NCBI GenBank assembly: GCA_000181795.3
Contig: CM012955.1
Location: 7,588,450 to 7,652,449 of the forward strand
DNA from: Trichinella spiralis
Lineage: Eukaryota; Nematoda; Enoplea; Trichinellida; Trichinellidae
DNA: 64,000 bases
Reading direction: 5' to 3'
Each line of letters opens with the position of its first letter. The stretch's first letter is position 1. Positions 12,167 through 23,871 of the stretch are shown here, in pieces. The position numbers were made by a program, and so were the translations under genes. The notes under the pieces are model-generated. The model was not told the origin of the DNA and did no database searches. It saw nothing but the letters and a program-made list of their open reading frames with translations.

Positions 12167-13829
12167 ATATACACATATAAATGCCGCGGTTACTCTAGAC
12201 TCAAGATGAACTATTTATTTTTATTTTTAATTCACTTCAATACCCTGTAAGAATAACTTTATTAGCTATCTTTTTCAATGCTCACTAAATCTGGATTTAC
12301 ATAATGATATACATATATATATTTCCGTTTTCTACATGCATGAAATGAATGAAATATTTCCAATCTTAACAGTGATAATTGCATATTTGAAATATGCAAA
12401 TTGTACGGATTTCATTCAAACAAATGTTAACTGTTAGTGGCTGAAGAGTAAAGAAAGCCTAACCTTATAATTAAAGACCCATCGATGTGAAAACACACTC
12501 TGAGTACTGTGGTACCACAAGTTTTACAGGATTACTATTCACGAACTTGGCATGGTGTTAAAACATATTAGATCATTTAAACAATGTACAAATACTGGTA
12601 AATCCTACTGAGTAAACTTGAAAGTAATAACAGGCCAATATTTGGCCCCACTTCCGGGCATTCGAAACAGCATGCATTTAGGATAACTATTTAGCAGTGC
12701 GGAGCAAGCAGTACAAAAAGTAGGTCAACTTGTATTACAAATGACACTTGAAAAGCACTACATTTAACAAAACAAATTATACTTACAATTGAAATGTAGG
12801 ATTACAAAATAAGCTGAGATGAAGAGATTAATCAACTGATCACCAATGCTTTCAGCTGTCTATTAACACCATTTTGAAGACACTTCTGAGGAAAAACAAT
12901 ATTTTCAAGTTGCTTGTGAACATCATCAATCAAACTGTGAGGTCAGGTTAAAGGGCTAAAACTGACTAAATAGGGTATTTTTTTACTATCAGCAGTAAGT
13001 ATCATGTGCTCAAAGTTATTACTTTTAATTTGACAAATTAGTGATTTATATTTTTTTATTTAAACAAAATAAATTTCATTATGCATGGGAAAATTGTGAA
13101 ACTTTGAAAAGTAAATATGGAAAATTGAACGAGAGACGGTTTGCTTGTATAGAATAATAAACGTTGTTACCTTTATTCTTCACAGAAACAGAAAATTGAA
13201 AAGTGCGTATTTGCTATACAAAAAGGCGATCAACAAGTGCAAGGCAAACAAAGTATTATGCAACATTATGTTTCCATTGATATGCTCAACTAGTGTATGC
13301 AAATTATTTGCTTTTATCATTCCAAATAGATATGAAAATTCTGAAATAATTCCATTTGCGACCTTATGAAAACAGAATTTTGTTTAATTTGATAAAATCC
13401 GTCCAAATAATATGATAATAACTAACGGTGATAACAACCTTCTGAATATATTTACTTTGGTCATTTCGATATGAATAAATATATATATTATCAAGTTGAG
13501 GGGAATATTATTGAAATTTCAATTGAATCTGCTTGTATTGGCTTTTTTTATATATATTCAATTTTGTATTATTATTTTGTTTATTCTGTACAAAAAAACG
13601 CAAAGAATACAAAAAGTAAAGAAATCTTTAAAGAAAAAAAATTTTTTTCATTTGAAATAAATGTAACGAATTTTGTAATGAGAGTAAAAATTGTTTTATG
13701 CAAATGAAAGGGAAATTTACACAATATCAAAACAGCAGCAGATTTTGATGAATTGCAGTTAGCCCTGTGGAAAAAAAATTATATGCCACCAGACATCCGT
13801 GTATATAATTGTTGCCTTGATGATGAACA
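12068..13829. other. Region downstream of the DM-domain gene, no gene seen
   Basis: AT-rich sequence containing the TA/TG repeat near its start. Open frames at 13145-13369 and 13471-13707 are Lys/Asn/Ile/Tyr-rich, as expected by chance in such DNA, and show no domain. Nothing else was recognised. Confidence 0.6.
12112..12170. repeat. (TA)n(TG)n compound microsatellite
   Basis: An alternating TA run passes into a TG run about 45 bases after the DM-domain stop codon, so it is probably inside the 3' untranslated region. Confidence 0.85.
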
Positions 13830-14009
13830 TCAACGTGTCAGTCCATTAGAATATTGACAGGCAGGTCTGCGAAGCAGATGCTGGATTCTTGCACTTGCTT
13901 CTTCTTCAATGTGCAAATTGTCATTATCGTCGTCACTTGTTGCTCCGAGATGACGTACTAATGAGAGAGTTGTGTGCTGTTCATTTCTTTCTAATGGCTC
14001 TTCTCCAGT
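13830..14009 (-). CDS. Possible alternative last exon of CHMP2B carrying a MIM-like motif
   Basis: On the minus strand, an acceptor ATATTCCAG is followed by 59 open codons and a stop. Phase matches a shortened CHMP2B exon 7 that ends at 15604 (donor gtgaaa). The peptide contains IEEEASARIQHLLRR, which fits the spacing of the MIT-interacting motif found at the end of ESCRT-III proteins (acidic, x, x, aliphatic, x, x, Arg, Leu/Ile, x, x, Leu). Against this reading: the linker would be longer than usual, the intron would be about 1.6 kb, extra residues (PACQYSNGLTR) follow the motif, and the same frame stays open upstream to 14156, so it may be part of an unrelated gene. Confidence 0.35.
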   Translation of the reverse strand, partial: TGEEPLERNEQHTTLSLVRHLGATSDDDNDNLHIEEEASARIQHLLRRPACQYSNGLTR

Positions 14010-15558
14010 CTGGAATATTTTCCAACTTGATTTCCAAAATGCTGAACATGCCGGCATAAATGTGTCCCGCAGCACTTTTTCCCTTGTGCTCAGCAAAAAC
14101 GGGCGCAATTTTAATGCAAACACGCAGGCATATACAGCGTCGAAGTGAAGCTTCAATTAACCGAAACTATTCAACACTGAACGTTAACACTGATGAGATT
14201 TTGACAACAGCTGTTTATTCATTTAACAATAGAACAACTACTTCCCTCCGCCCTCCACTTTTCCCTTTGTCTCTAATTGCAACGCACAATCTCATTGTTG
14301 TTTAATCTTATTTTTATAAAATAAAAATATTAATTAGGGGAAAAAAATTAATTTCTCTTTTTTCTCATATTCATTTTAAATATCAACTTGAAAAAAAAAC
14401 AAATGAAAAACCCTGAAAACATACAATAAAAGGTTCAATTGAAATAGAAAGAAATATATTGAAAAATAATAAAAACCAAATTAAAATATTTCAATGTTGA
14501 ACGAATCATTTTAAATGACCATCATTATCGTACAATTAATTATTTATAATCTATTGATAATATAATAATTGTATAATTGAATGAAACAAAATTTTGTAAA
14601 TTTTTAAACAAATTATATATATATAATAACTTTTAAAGAATTAAATTGTTTTGCATTGTTAGAGCATGAAGAGGAGTTGAAAATTTTTGAAGCTTTCACA
14701 ATGGATATAAATTGTGGGTTTCATAATAAACAAAAGCGCGCAGTTTAAACAAATGTCCAATTCAGTCGTTTATAATTGTTTGATTTGCTCTCGATGATCA
14801 TGTTCACCATACAGAGTGGGTACCCTCTGTTCGACAGGGATACTGTTCGTCAAATATTCAAGCTACTGGTAACAGGTGTAAGTGTTAGTAAGTGTCCACT
14901 GGCGATCGGTACGTAACGGCTAAAACGCTCTAATAATGCTTGCAATTAGTGAATATGAACAATAATATTATTATAAACTACGGACAATTGGTTTCAGAAA
15001 TGCTAACAAAAAATGTCAACAGAAACGGCAATTGTTTGTACGAGCAGTAATTTCCAACAACCATGTTACCATGATTGGTGAGAAATAATTTATAAACAAA
15101 TAATTTTGTTTATTTTAAAGCTTTGCAGCAACGGCTGTAAATAGAGCCGGTTACTTGAAAAGATAAACTTCGAAAAGCCTACTTGAAATGGAAAACAAGC
15201 GATCAAGAAGGTGTGTATCATCGCGTATGATGTATGCTTTGCCGATTTTCGTGATAATTAAATCATTGAAAGATTGTCAATTCAACTGAACTGACTGATT
15301 GTGATTATTTATTCTGTAAATTATTCTCATTCAACTTACCATTGTTTTCTTCACTCTTTCTTTCTGTCCACTGTCCTGTCTGCTGACCGTTTGTGGAATA
15401 TTTGAATAAAAATAACAACAATAACAATGAACCACTTCATTCAGTATACTGTTCATATTTATCGAAATAAAATCTCCAATTAGCACATACTGCTTTATCA
15501 ACTATTTTCTCCAATTACAAACAAACAAAACTGTACGACGTAAGTATTATTGGGAAAA
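14010..15558. other. Region downstream of the CHMP2B stop codon
   Basis: Mostly AT-rich and without a recognised gene. TTTATT at 15308-15313 is an AATAAA signal on the minus strand, about 250 bases past the CHMP2B stop. A short minus-strand block around 15340-15380, with a gtaagt donor, and a plus-strand open stretch from about 14796 (starting MIMFTIQSGYPLFDRD) are exon-like but unassigned. Confidence 0.45.
15308..15313 (-). terminator. Candidate polyadenylation signal for CHMP2B
   Basis: AATAAA on the minus strand about 250 bases beyond the stop codon at 15559. The hexamer is frequent by chance in this DNA. Confidence 0.3.
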
Positions 15559-17392
15559 TTATTTCTGCAATTTTCCATATTCAGAACGTTGATTTCTTTT
15601 CACCGTCGAAGTACAAGCTGCTTTACGATCGTTGTACACCGCAGGCAGCTAAAATGGTAAAATATTAATTTATGCTTGATTCCAATTAGCAGTTGAAAAA
15701 ATTGTTCCTACCTTGGCAGCAGTTTCAATTCCAAGTTCGTCCAACACTTGATCTAAGATTAACGCCTCCTGCGATTCGTCATCCGATTCGGCAAGTACAT
15801 TATCCAACGTGTCACTAACTGAAATACAATTTAACTTATACAATGAAAAAAAACATATACATTTTTAAATCTATCTATTCATCTATATATATACATTCCA
15901 CAGCAAATAGAACTAGAAAAAATAAATAGAAACGTCTTAATTTTGTACACAAATGAGAACTCATTTGAAGATTTTATGCAAAACAATGGAAAAATTACTC
16001 ATAATTTATTGTTGAAAATAAAAGTAAAATGTAATTTTTACTCATTTCTTCAGTCATTTCCATTTTTGCTGAAGTTGCATCAAATTTCTGCACTGATTTA
16101 GCCAATTTCAAAGGACGCAATCTGTCGTTAACTTTATGCATAGTCTTAAAGCAAAAAAAAATGAACCAATAACATTAAAAATCAAAATTGCAAATTCTCT
16201 AATAAATAAAAAAAACCAAAAAACATAAACAATACCTTAGCCGCAGTTTTCATGCTGCTGGCCACATTTGCGTTGGAGACGATCAACTGATCGAAAAAGA
16301 AAATTTTTCAAAAAGAAAGAAATTACCACTGCACAAATGGCTAAATAAATTTAATTACTCTTGTATCGGAATTCATGCCTGACAATTTGGCACTCAGCTG
16401 ACAAGATCGTGCATTTTGTTCTCTCAGTTTGACCAACTGCTTGCACAGCACCTGTAGTAGAGCTTGATCTTTGCATGCCGCCGCTTGTTTGATTTGTTCT
16501 TGCTAAAAAAACAAATTTAAATAAATAAATAATAGAACAATTTCCCTTCACCAAATTAAAAAAGAAAGCAAGTAGCACGTACCAGCAAATGCTCTTCGCG
16601 TGCAAGATGTCGACGATCACGTTTCAAATCGCATTCAGCGTGTCGCAGTACGCGTCGACTGTCTCGAAGAATTTCTACAACAAATAAAAATTAATCGAAA
16701 AGTGAAAAAATCTATAATTGAAAGAAAAATAAACTTTACAAACTAATAACAGCTTCAATCAACTGACCATCATCATCATTCTAGTATACGGTCAAAGAAA
16801 CTGAATGCTTGGAAAATGTACTTTCATTTAATTTCAACGTTACACTTCCAAGAAAAGAAATACACTTTAAATCCACAAAAACAGTCAATGAAAAAACAAA
16901 AGCACAAACATTCACCACAACAACGTCACTATTAATGTGTATTCGATGCATTATTGATTGGTTGGACAAAAGCTAAATGAAACTTCACTGTAAGTAAAAA
17001 AAAACTAACAAATTAACGAGCGAAATTTAAGCCGTAAAATTTTTATATCTTTGACCCTAATGCAAAAATTCAGCGTCAACGCTGCCATATTGCCTCGTTA
17101 ATACAAAAATATGCGAACATTTTATTAAGAGAAACGATGAAAGCAACCATTTTATGACAAAGACGACAGCTTTGTGATAATTTGTTTGGAAAGAAAGATT
17201 TGCTTCTCTGTTCACAAATGTTGAAGACAGACAAAAAATAGGAAGACAATAGATGAAAAATTAATGGCAATTTAAAATTAACAATATAATAACCGAATGA
17301 CTATAACTCTGAATAATTACAAAAATAAAACATGAAAAAATAAACATCAATAATAGACGCTAACCTGTATCAGTTTTTCGAAAAAACGGCAT
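15559..17392 (-). CDS. CHMP2B: Charged multivesicular body protein 2b (ESCRT-III subunit)
   Basis: ESCRT-III subunit that polymerises on endosomal and other membranes for budding and scission. Minus-strand exons from the start: 17365-17392, 16583-16674, 16359-16502, 16236-16286, 16042-16144, 15712-15818, 15559-15648; phases all join, giving 204 residues (human 213). The short first exon gives MPFFRKTDT, continuing EILRDSRRVLRHAECDLKRD. Helix 1-2 text KQLVKLREQNARS, then NVASSMKTAAKTMHKVND, KMEMTEEMISDTLDNVLAES and LDQVLDELGIE match CHMP2B better than CHMP2A. The basic-charged N-terminal half and acidic C-terminal half are as in the family. Oddity: the last exon ends SEYGKLQK with no MIT-interacting motif; see the possible alternative exon at 13830-14009. 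Family identity is firm, the true C-terminus is not. Confidence 0.88.
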
Positions 17393-18060
17393 TGTTACGA
17401 CAACCAGTACATGCAAATAACTGCTGAAATTGTATTTTCTAAAATAAACTCAATTGTCGTCGTCACTAACAGTGGTCAAATTATTATATCAAAAAGAATA
17501 ATACCGGTTGGCACAGATAAATGTAACAATAAAAATAAATTCATTGGTAAAATAAAAAAATCAAGGTCAAATACCGTACGTCAATTGACAATAATCGATT
17601 GCTTGAATGACAAATTACGGACTTCGTGTTTTTCACGCGCTAACGGAAAATAATATTGAAAAGCATTTTATTTCACATATGAAATGTTTTTTGTATTAAC
17701 AAAACTTAAATAAATAAATAACTGATTTTAAATCAATTGTTTTGAATTTTGTTTCATTCCACCGTATTTTTGTACGCTAGCTTACGCTTTCGCAATGCTT
17801 GAAATTGCTTGAAAATTGATATTTGTTTTGTTTTAGTAAGAATACGTGTACAAAGGATATTTTATAAGAAGACAGTACCGTATTCCAAAAAAATGTATGC
17901 ATATCACATATGTTAACGTCAGAACACCATGTTTCTGTAATTGATTAAAACCTGACTTTCAGTAAGTACAGTATCAGGTGGTGAATTGTTTGTTGTTTTA
18001 CAGCGTTGTTGATGGGCTAGTATGATTCAGCCTGCATAGTTTACATTTTTATTGGGGAAG
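17393..18060. other. Upstream region of CHMP2B
   Basis: Low-complexity AT-rich sequence with one plus-strand open frame (17411-17653) that has no recognisable domain. It should contain the minus-strand CHMP2B promoter, but no clear element was seen. Confidence 0.5.
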
Positions 18061-20150
18061 AGCGTAAAGTCGTGTAAAATGAGGAAGACGTGCAGCAATG
18101 GAAACTCTAGCGAACGCGGACTGATGTAACAAATGTATTCGTGCAGACGAGGAAGTGGAAGAAGAATAACGATACCGTAAGCGGATATATACTTGAAGAT
18201 CGAAGGAGGAGTACGGTAGTGCGTTGGTAGGATCGAGTGTGTGTGGTTCTTGGTGTTGGAATGTTGCTGTGACGAATCGGTGACAGTCCTTGATCGGAGT
18301 TGGTAATAAGCACTGTGCTATTTACCTGTCTTTTGATTGCGAAAGTGTTACCGGGAATGTGCGAACTCGGATGAAAAAGGAGCCGAGCTGGCGGAAGCCA
18401 AGCGGAGGATATGACCGCGCAGAGAAACCCGCCGGTCGACACACGCTCGTCGCCTAGCGACGACTCTGCTAATGGCCCAGTTGGGATGAGGAACGAGTGC
18501 GCCCGAAAGAGCGGCTCGTTACACTACCACCAACCATTACTCCATGATGATGAAATCACCACACCAACGAAGCTCCCTGTTTCGAAGAAGAAGAAGCAGA
18601 TTAACGTTGAGTCAATGCAAAAACCTAGAGAAAACACACCTGTTTCAGAAAGCGCAAGCATGGTTAGTCTGGAACGACGAAATAGGTACTTTGGTCTTAT
18701 GCATACTCGATCATGAATCTCAAAGATCCTTCATACGGAAGGAGGTTGCCGATGAGTTTGGGATATTCAGACTGACAGAACATGTTATTGTGGCTACGTT
18801 CGGCAATATGAGACAACATAAGAAGCTCCAACGAGTGCAGTTACGAATACAGAAAAAAGCGATTTAGTCTTAATAGGTAAAATTTTTGAGTTGCATTCCT
18901 ATTGGTTGGAAAAATGTCGAGTTTTCATTGGATAGCTTCTGATTGCATAGTTATGGCGTAATGGCATTGGTTGTGATGAAAAATTTAGGCGAGTATATAA
19001 AGATTTAATCTTATTAAGACTATCCCGGAAAAAGCATTCAGATGATCGAAGCTATTGCTGTCACATCAATCTGCTCCGGAGTGGAAGCATGTCCATAAAG
19101 AGAAGAATGCACACACTTCCATAAACTGGAATTATCAGAAAAAATTCCTAGAACGTCTGCTAAGATCGGTATCCTCATTGGAATAAATTATTCTTATGGT
19201 TTTGTACTGGGAGGAGTCATGAAGAAAGAAGAATCAACCGTTGCAAGTGAATTCCACTGTAGATTGGATCATGTGCGAAAGCAAATCCCTGACCCAGAGT
19301 CCGCCAAAAGTACGTAAAGGCAGAAGACTCCTATGAATAAAGCTCAATGAAGAAATTTTGAGAATTGGAATCAGTTGACATACTGGACAGTGTCGAAGAC
19401 AATGCAACTTCATCGAAATTGAAACAAACCTTCAAAGAAGCAGTGCAATTCGATGGTAAGCGGTATACCGTGGATCCGCTTCGAAGAAAATAAACCAGGG
19501 TCATAAGAATATGCACTAAGAGACCTGAATCAGAATGCATTAGAATGAATGTGAATGAACTACAATCACCGGACGATAAATGGGTGCAGCTTGTTCATGC
19601 ATGGCGGAGTTCCAAGCTGCTACAGAAGAAGAGCATCCTGTCAAAGAGCAGGAGGCCTCAGCCTTCAGATCAATGTATCATTATAGTCGACTGTAGCCCC
19701 CTGCGATGCACCTGGCATTCGTTCCAATGAGGCGTGTATTGAGTTTGACCAATGTTTGATTCGCTTTTGTCATTGGAAACAGCGACATGACGAGACTGCC
19801 AAGACTTTAGGCATCGTTTTTGAGACATCGTAACAGACGTAGGTCTTCCATTCGGACAACTTCGAGCCACTGAAAGTCCACCCTCAGATCTACGTCATCT
19901 GTAACGAGTAGTTGATGTGGAAATCACAAGCGCTTAGTTTGCTTTATCGCGGAGTCTCTGCGGAAGGTACTGCTGGACGAAGAATAGCCAAGCACTGTTG
20001 TTCTATGTGAAGGAGACTGTTGCTTCAACGACCGGCCGCTTACTCTCGTCGTCAGAGATGAGATTGGAGATTTTCACACGCTGAGACCGTATTAGCTGCT
20101 CATCGATCGAGAACACGTGGTGGGTCCAATTTTCACGTCGTGCGACGTTG
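18061..20150 (+). mobile_element. Degenerate BEL/Pao-type LTR retrotransposon fragment
   Basis: This 2 kb stretch is richer in G and C than its surroundings and holds broken pieces of a retroelement polyprotein in all three plus frames. Around 18706-18770 the text LDHESQRSFIRKEVADEFGI matches the retropepsin-like (DUF1758) region of BEL/Pao polyproteins. Around 19169-19215, ILIGINYSYGFVLGG matches the conserved 'DILIG' stretch that follows it. Around 19432-19467, FKEAVQFDGKRY matches the segment before reverse transcriptase. Frames change and stops occur throughout. The catalytic D-S/T-G of the protease is replaced by DHE, so no activity is expected. No flanking long terminal repeats were found. 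Ends are approximate. Confidence 0.75.
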
Positions 20151-20212
20151 TTTCTGTGTCAGCCAGATTCGTTGTTTATTGTATTATATCTAATAAAGAA
20201 ATTTATGTACTC

Positions 20213-20243
<31 letters not shown>

Positions 20244-21298
20244 ACGGCAATTCGGCTGATGATCAAATTGCTTCATTTTTAGTAATCCATACGACAAACT
20301 TGAATATTAGAATTGAAGGGAATTCCACATTGTCAATATCAATCAGTACATATATAGAACAAACGTCTGTTATTTTTGTTCTGATTTTTCGCCTGGGCAT
20401 GTGTGATTGATTAAATTTATTCATAATTTTTACAATTAGCGTACGTTTTCCAACAATTCAGTTGTGTTGTTATCGGTTGACATGCTCTAGGCGTGAGGGT
20501 GGAAACTTTTCATTTTATCAAATTTGTCAAAAACAAAAATACTTTGTTAAATATTATTTTTTCCCGTTTTTTTTTAAGTAAGATAGAATTGACTTTTTAA
20601 TTTTAATGGAATAAATTCTGATACCAACATAACAAACAGATTCGAAAATAGTCGTGAAATTTGTGCACAGAACTTGAGAATCAATCAATACGTTCCTCAC
20701 CGTACACCCTGTCGAAAGATGAAAGTGAAGTGAAAAGAGAAGATGACAGAAAAAATCGAAAACAATGAAAATAATAAATTCTTCTTATAAAGACTAGAAA
20801 TTATGAGTTGACTTGAGAAATATTATTGTCGATAAAAATGAGTTTGATTTTCTAATGAAACCGAAAAATGGCACATAACGCAAACAAATCATCACCAAAT
20901 AAACGAACAAGCCAGTCCACATCACGCACACAGAAAAGTCGACGATGCAGTGAGAAAGGAATAAGATGACCAAGAAAACGATCGAACAATGGCACAACAA
21001 AAATGAACAAAATATAAAAAAAACCGCTGACTGAGCATTCCAGAACACCACAAAAATAAGAGAAAATATTTATACGCTGCGAAGCGTGGTTTCATTTTTT
21101 TTCTTTTTAATACAATAATTTTGTATAATAAAATTATATTATCTGAATAAGTTAGTTGAAAAGTTTCAAGTGACAAGTGAACAACAAATGCAAGAAGAAC
21201 AAGAAGAAGAAGAAGAAGAAAAAGAAGAGGACATTGAAGAGTTCAAGAAAAAGCAGAACGCGTGTGTATTTCGGTGTGTACAGTTGAAAGGAAAATTT
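20111..21298. other. Region between the retroelement and ICA1
   Basis: Contains a (GTT)n tract at 20213-20242 and AT-rich sequence. Open frames on both strands look like chance. The part adjoining 21299 should be the 3' untranslated region of ICA1. Confidence 0.5.
20213..20242. repeat. (TTG)n microsatellite
   Basis: About ten TTG units; the poly-Leu frame across it is a product of the repeat. Confidence 0.9.
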
Positions 21299-21481
21299 TC
21301 AACAATCCCCTTCTTCGGTATATCTGCTCGACTGTGCCGCTGCTTTGGAGCTTTGAATAGGATCTAAATCAGCGAACAAATCTAGCCAACGGGTTGGGTT
21401 TTTCTGAAATTATACACACAATTCAAAGATGAGACTTTATGCAAATAAAAATGAGCAACAGATAATTAAAGGGGAAAAGAT

Positions 21482-21512
<31 letters not shown>

Positions 21513-23840
21513 AACCTTTCCGACGCTTGCATCCGCGTCAGACGTTTTCTTCAATTCTGCTTGCTGTTTTCCATCGTTTCCACTAGCAGCGGCGGCTGAA
21601 TTAGATTATAAGAAAACAAAAATATTAAACATTAAAGTTTCTATACTTAATGTAAAAGAGAGAACGATTAAAAATTTAAAAATGCTTACGATTTAAATTT
21701 TGAGTAAGATGAAGATCTAACAAGTCGGATGGCATATTGGAAAATTGGGATGAAGAAATCAAAGGATCATCATCTTTCGCTGCGGTTTGATCTTCTAGAA
21801 TATCAAATGAAAAAGAAAATATAAAACACACACACACACACACAAACACCGACACTTTTGATAATTAGAATGAAATTAAAATCGATATAATACCACCAGA
21901 GCCGAACGTTCGCAACCATTGATCTGCAAATGTGATGCTGTCGCCATCAAATTCTTCTAAACAGTGAATAATCAAAAGATACAATCGTAATTTTGAAAAA
22001 ATTTTAATAATAATAATAATTGTTCACTTTTGCAAGAGTTGGGCAAGAGCAAGAACGTCTGCAGCAGATCCACAGTTGACGATGATTTGGTCGAACTTTG
22101 ATCACATTGGGTTTTCTTGTTCAAATTCAGTTTTTCGTCAAATATTTCCAATTCCAAATCTGATACCAACAAACAAACAAACAAACAAAGATGAAAAAAA
22201 ACCGTCAATTTCAAGCAAAACATACGATGTGAACATCATACCCGGAGATTTGCTCGTCTCTGGACTGTCACGAAATAAATTTTCAATACTATCAGTACGA
22301 ATCAACTGTTGTTGTTGTACAAGATTTTGCCGTGATTCTGTTAATTCAGTTTGAGCACTAAATAAACAAACAAACAAACAAACAAATAAATGAATAGATA
22401 TATAAATAATTTGCATGAAAATTACTCGTCTGATTCAACTACAGTCAAATGATTGTTATCGGTTGTTTGTTGACGCTGATCATTGTTGATCACTTCAGCA
22501 ACTTTTTGGCATGGTTCCATCAGATCCTGAATGAAATTGAAAATGAAAAAAAAATTTTTTTCCAAACAATCAATATATATATATATATTTTTCATATACG
22601 AACTTTTAAAATGGTAAATTCATAATGCTGATAGCCTTTCAACGAATCAGCAATTGTACAATGGGCGTTGCATGTTTTGTCCCAGAAGCGTAAAAAACTA
22701 TTTCGATAATTTACCAAAAGCTGAAAAAAGCAATAAATTAATAAAATTGAATAAAATAAATTAAAGGAATATCCCCCGAGTGAATACTTTTGAAAATAGA
22801 TTGCAACGACTGGCAACGAGAAGGTCGATTTTTTGCATGGAATTCAGCTTGCAAGCGTCCAAACGTTGCTTGTTCAGCTTCACTTGGGCTTGGACTTTTC
22901 GAAATTGTTCCAATTGTTTGAAAGTATCCGGATCGAGCTGCTGAGAAACGTCGTTCATCCACATCAACGAACCCCGGTATCTTTGGCGAGTAGTTTCAGT
23001 TTCTTCGACGGTCCGATGGCAGTCGGCCACAGCCCTCTCTGTGAACACTTCCAAATCGGCGAACAATCTCGCCAACGGAATTCGCAATGCTAATCTGAAC
23101 GACGACATTAAATTATAATTAATTTATAATAATAAAATCATATAAATTGTCACAATAAATGGATAAATTTCAGTAATGAAATGTCACACCCACTTATACC
23201 GACCGATCTGCCCATACATAGCTACTGTTGAAAATTTTCACGTTGAAACAAATTGAAAAAAAAATAAAATCAAGCAAAAGAATAATAAAAGTTTATCCTG
23301 TTCTTTTTCACGAAATATTTCAATTCTTTGCATTTTCAAAAAATTATCGATTTTACTGTTATTATTATTATTACGGTTGATTTTTGTGATTACTGTAGAA
23401 TAATGCTCTTTCTACACTGTTGAATCAGAGCGAAAAAGCAACAATACCACCAATAAATACATTTGAACATTGTTTCATCGTCGTCCGACGATAATAATAA
23501 TAATAATAAGAGCGTAGAACCGGCATCAAGATGTTAACCTATTTTCAACTACTACGTCCGTCCGTTGGTAGTGAACGACAACAACAATAACAATTATGAA
23601 AAAAAATATTTATCATTCAACTTTACAATTTCAATCAAAAAACATAATTTTCAATAATAATAATAACCGGAAAAAAAAGTAAACAATCAATTATGATACG
23701 GCCGATTTGCGTTACCTTTGCTGTGCAGTGTAACTTTGTGCACGGCCAACGGAAGCCATCATTTTCCCAGCCTGCGTGTGATCCGCTTTACCTTCATGTT
23801 TCAAAAACCGTCCCAGAGCATTTTCTGTCTGAGCTAAATC

Positions 23841-23871
<31 letters not shown>

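Noticed and set aside
16744-16780. Possible CHMP2B cassette exon on the minus strand
   Set aside because: Exon 1 joins the next exon directly in phase and matches the family; inserting this 37-base piece brings a stop.
18107-18442. Minus-strand 111-residue open frame
   Set aside because: Antisense to the retroelement fragment, with no recognisable domain of its own.
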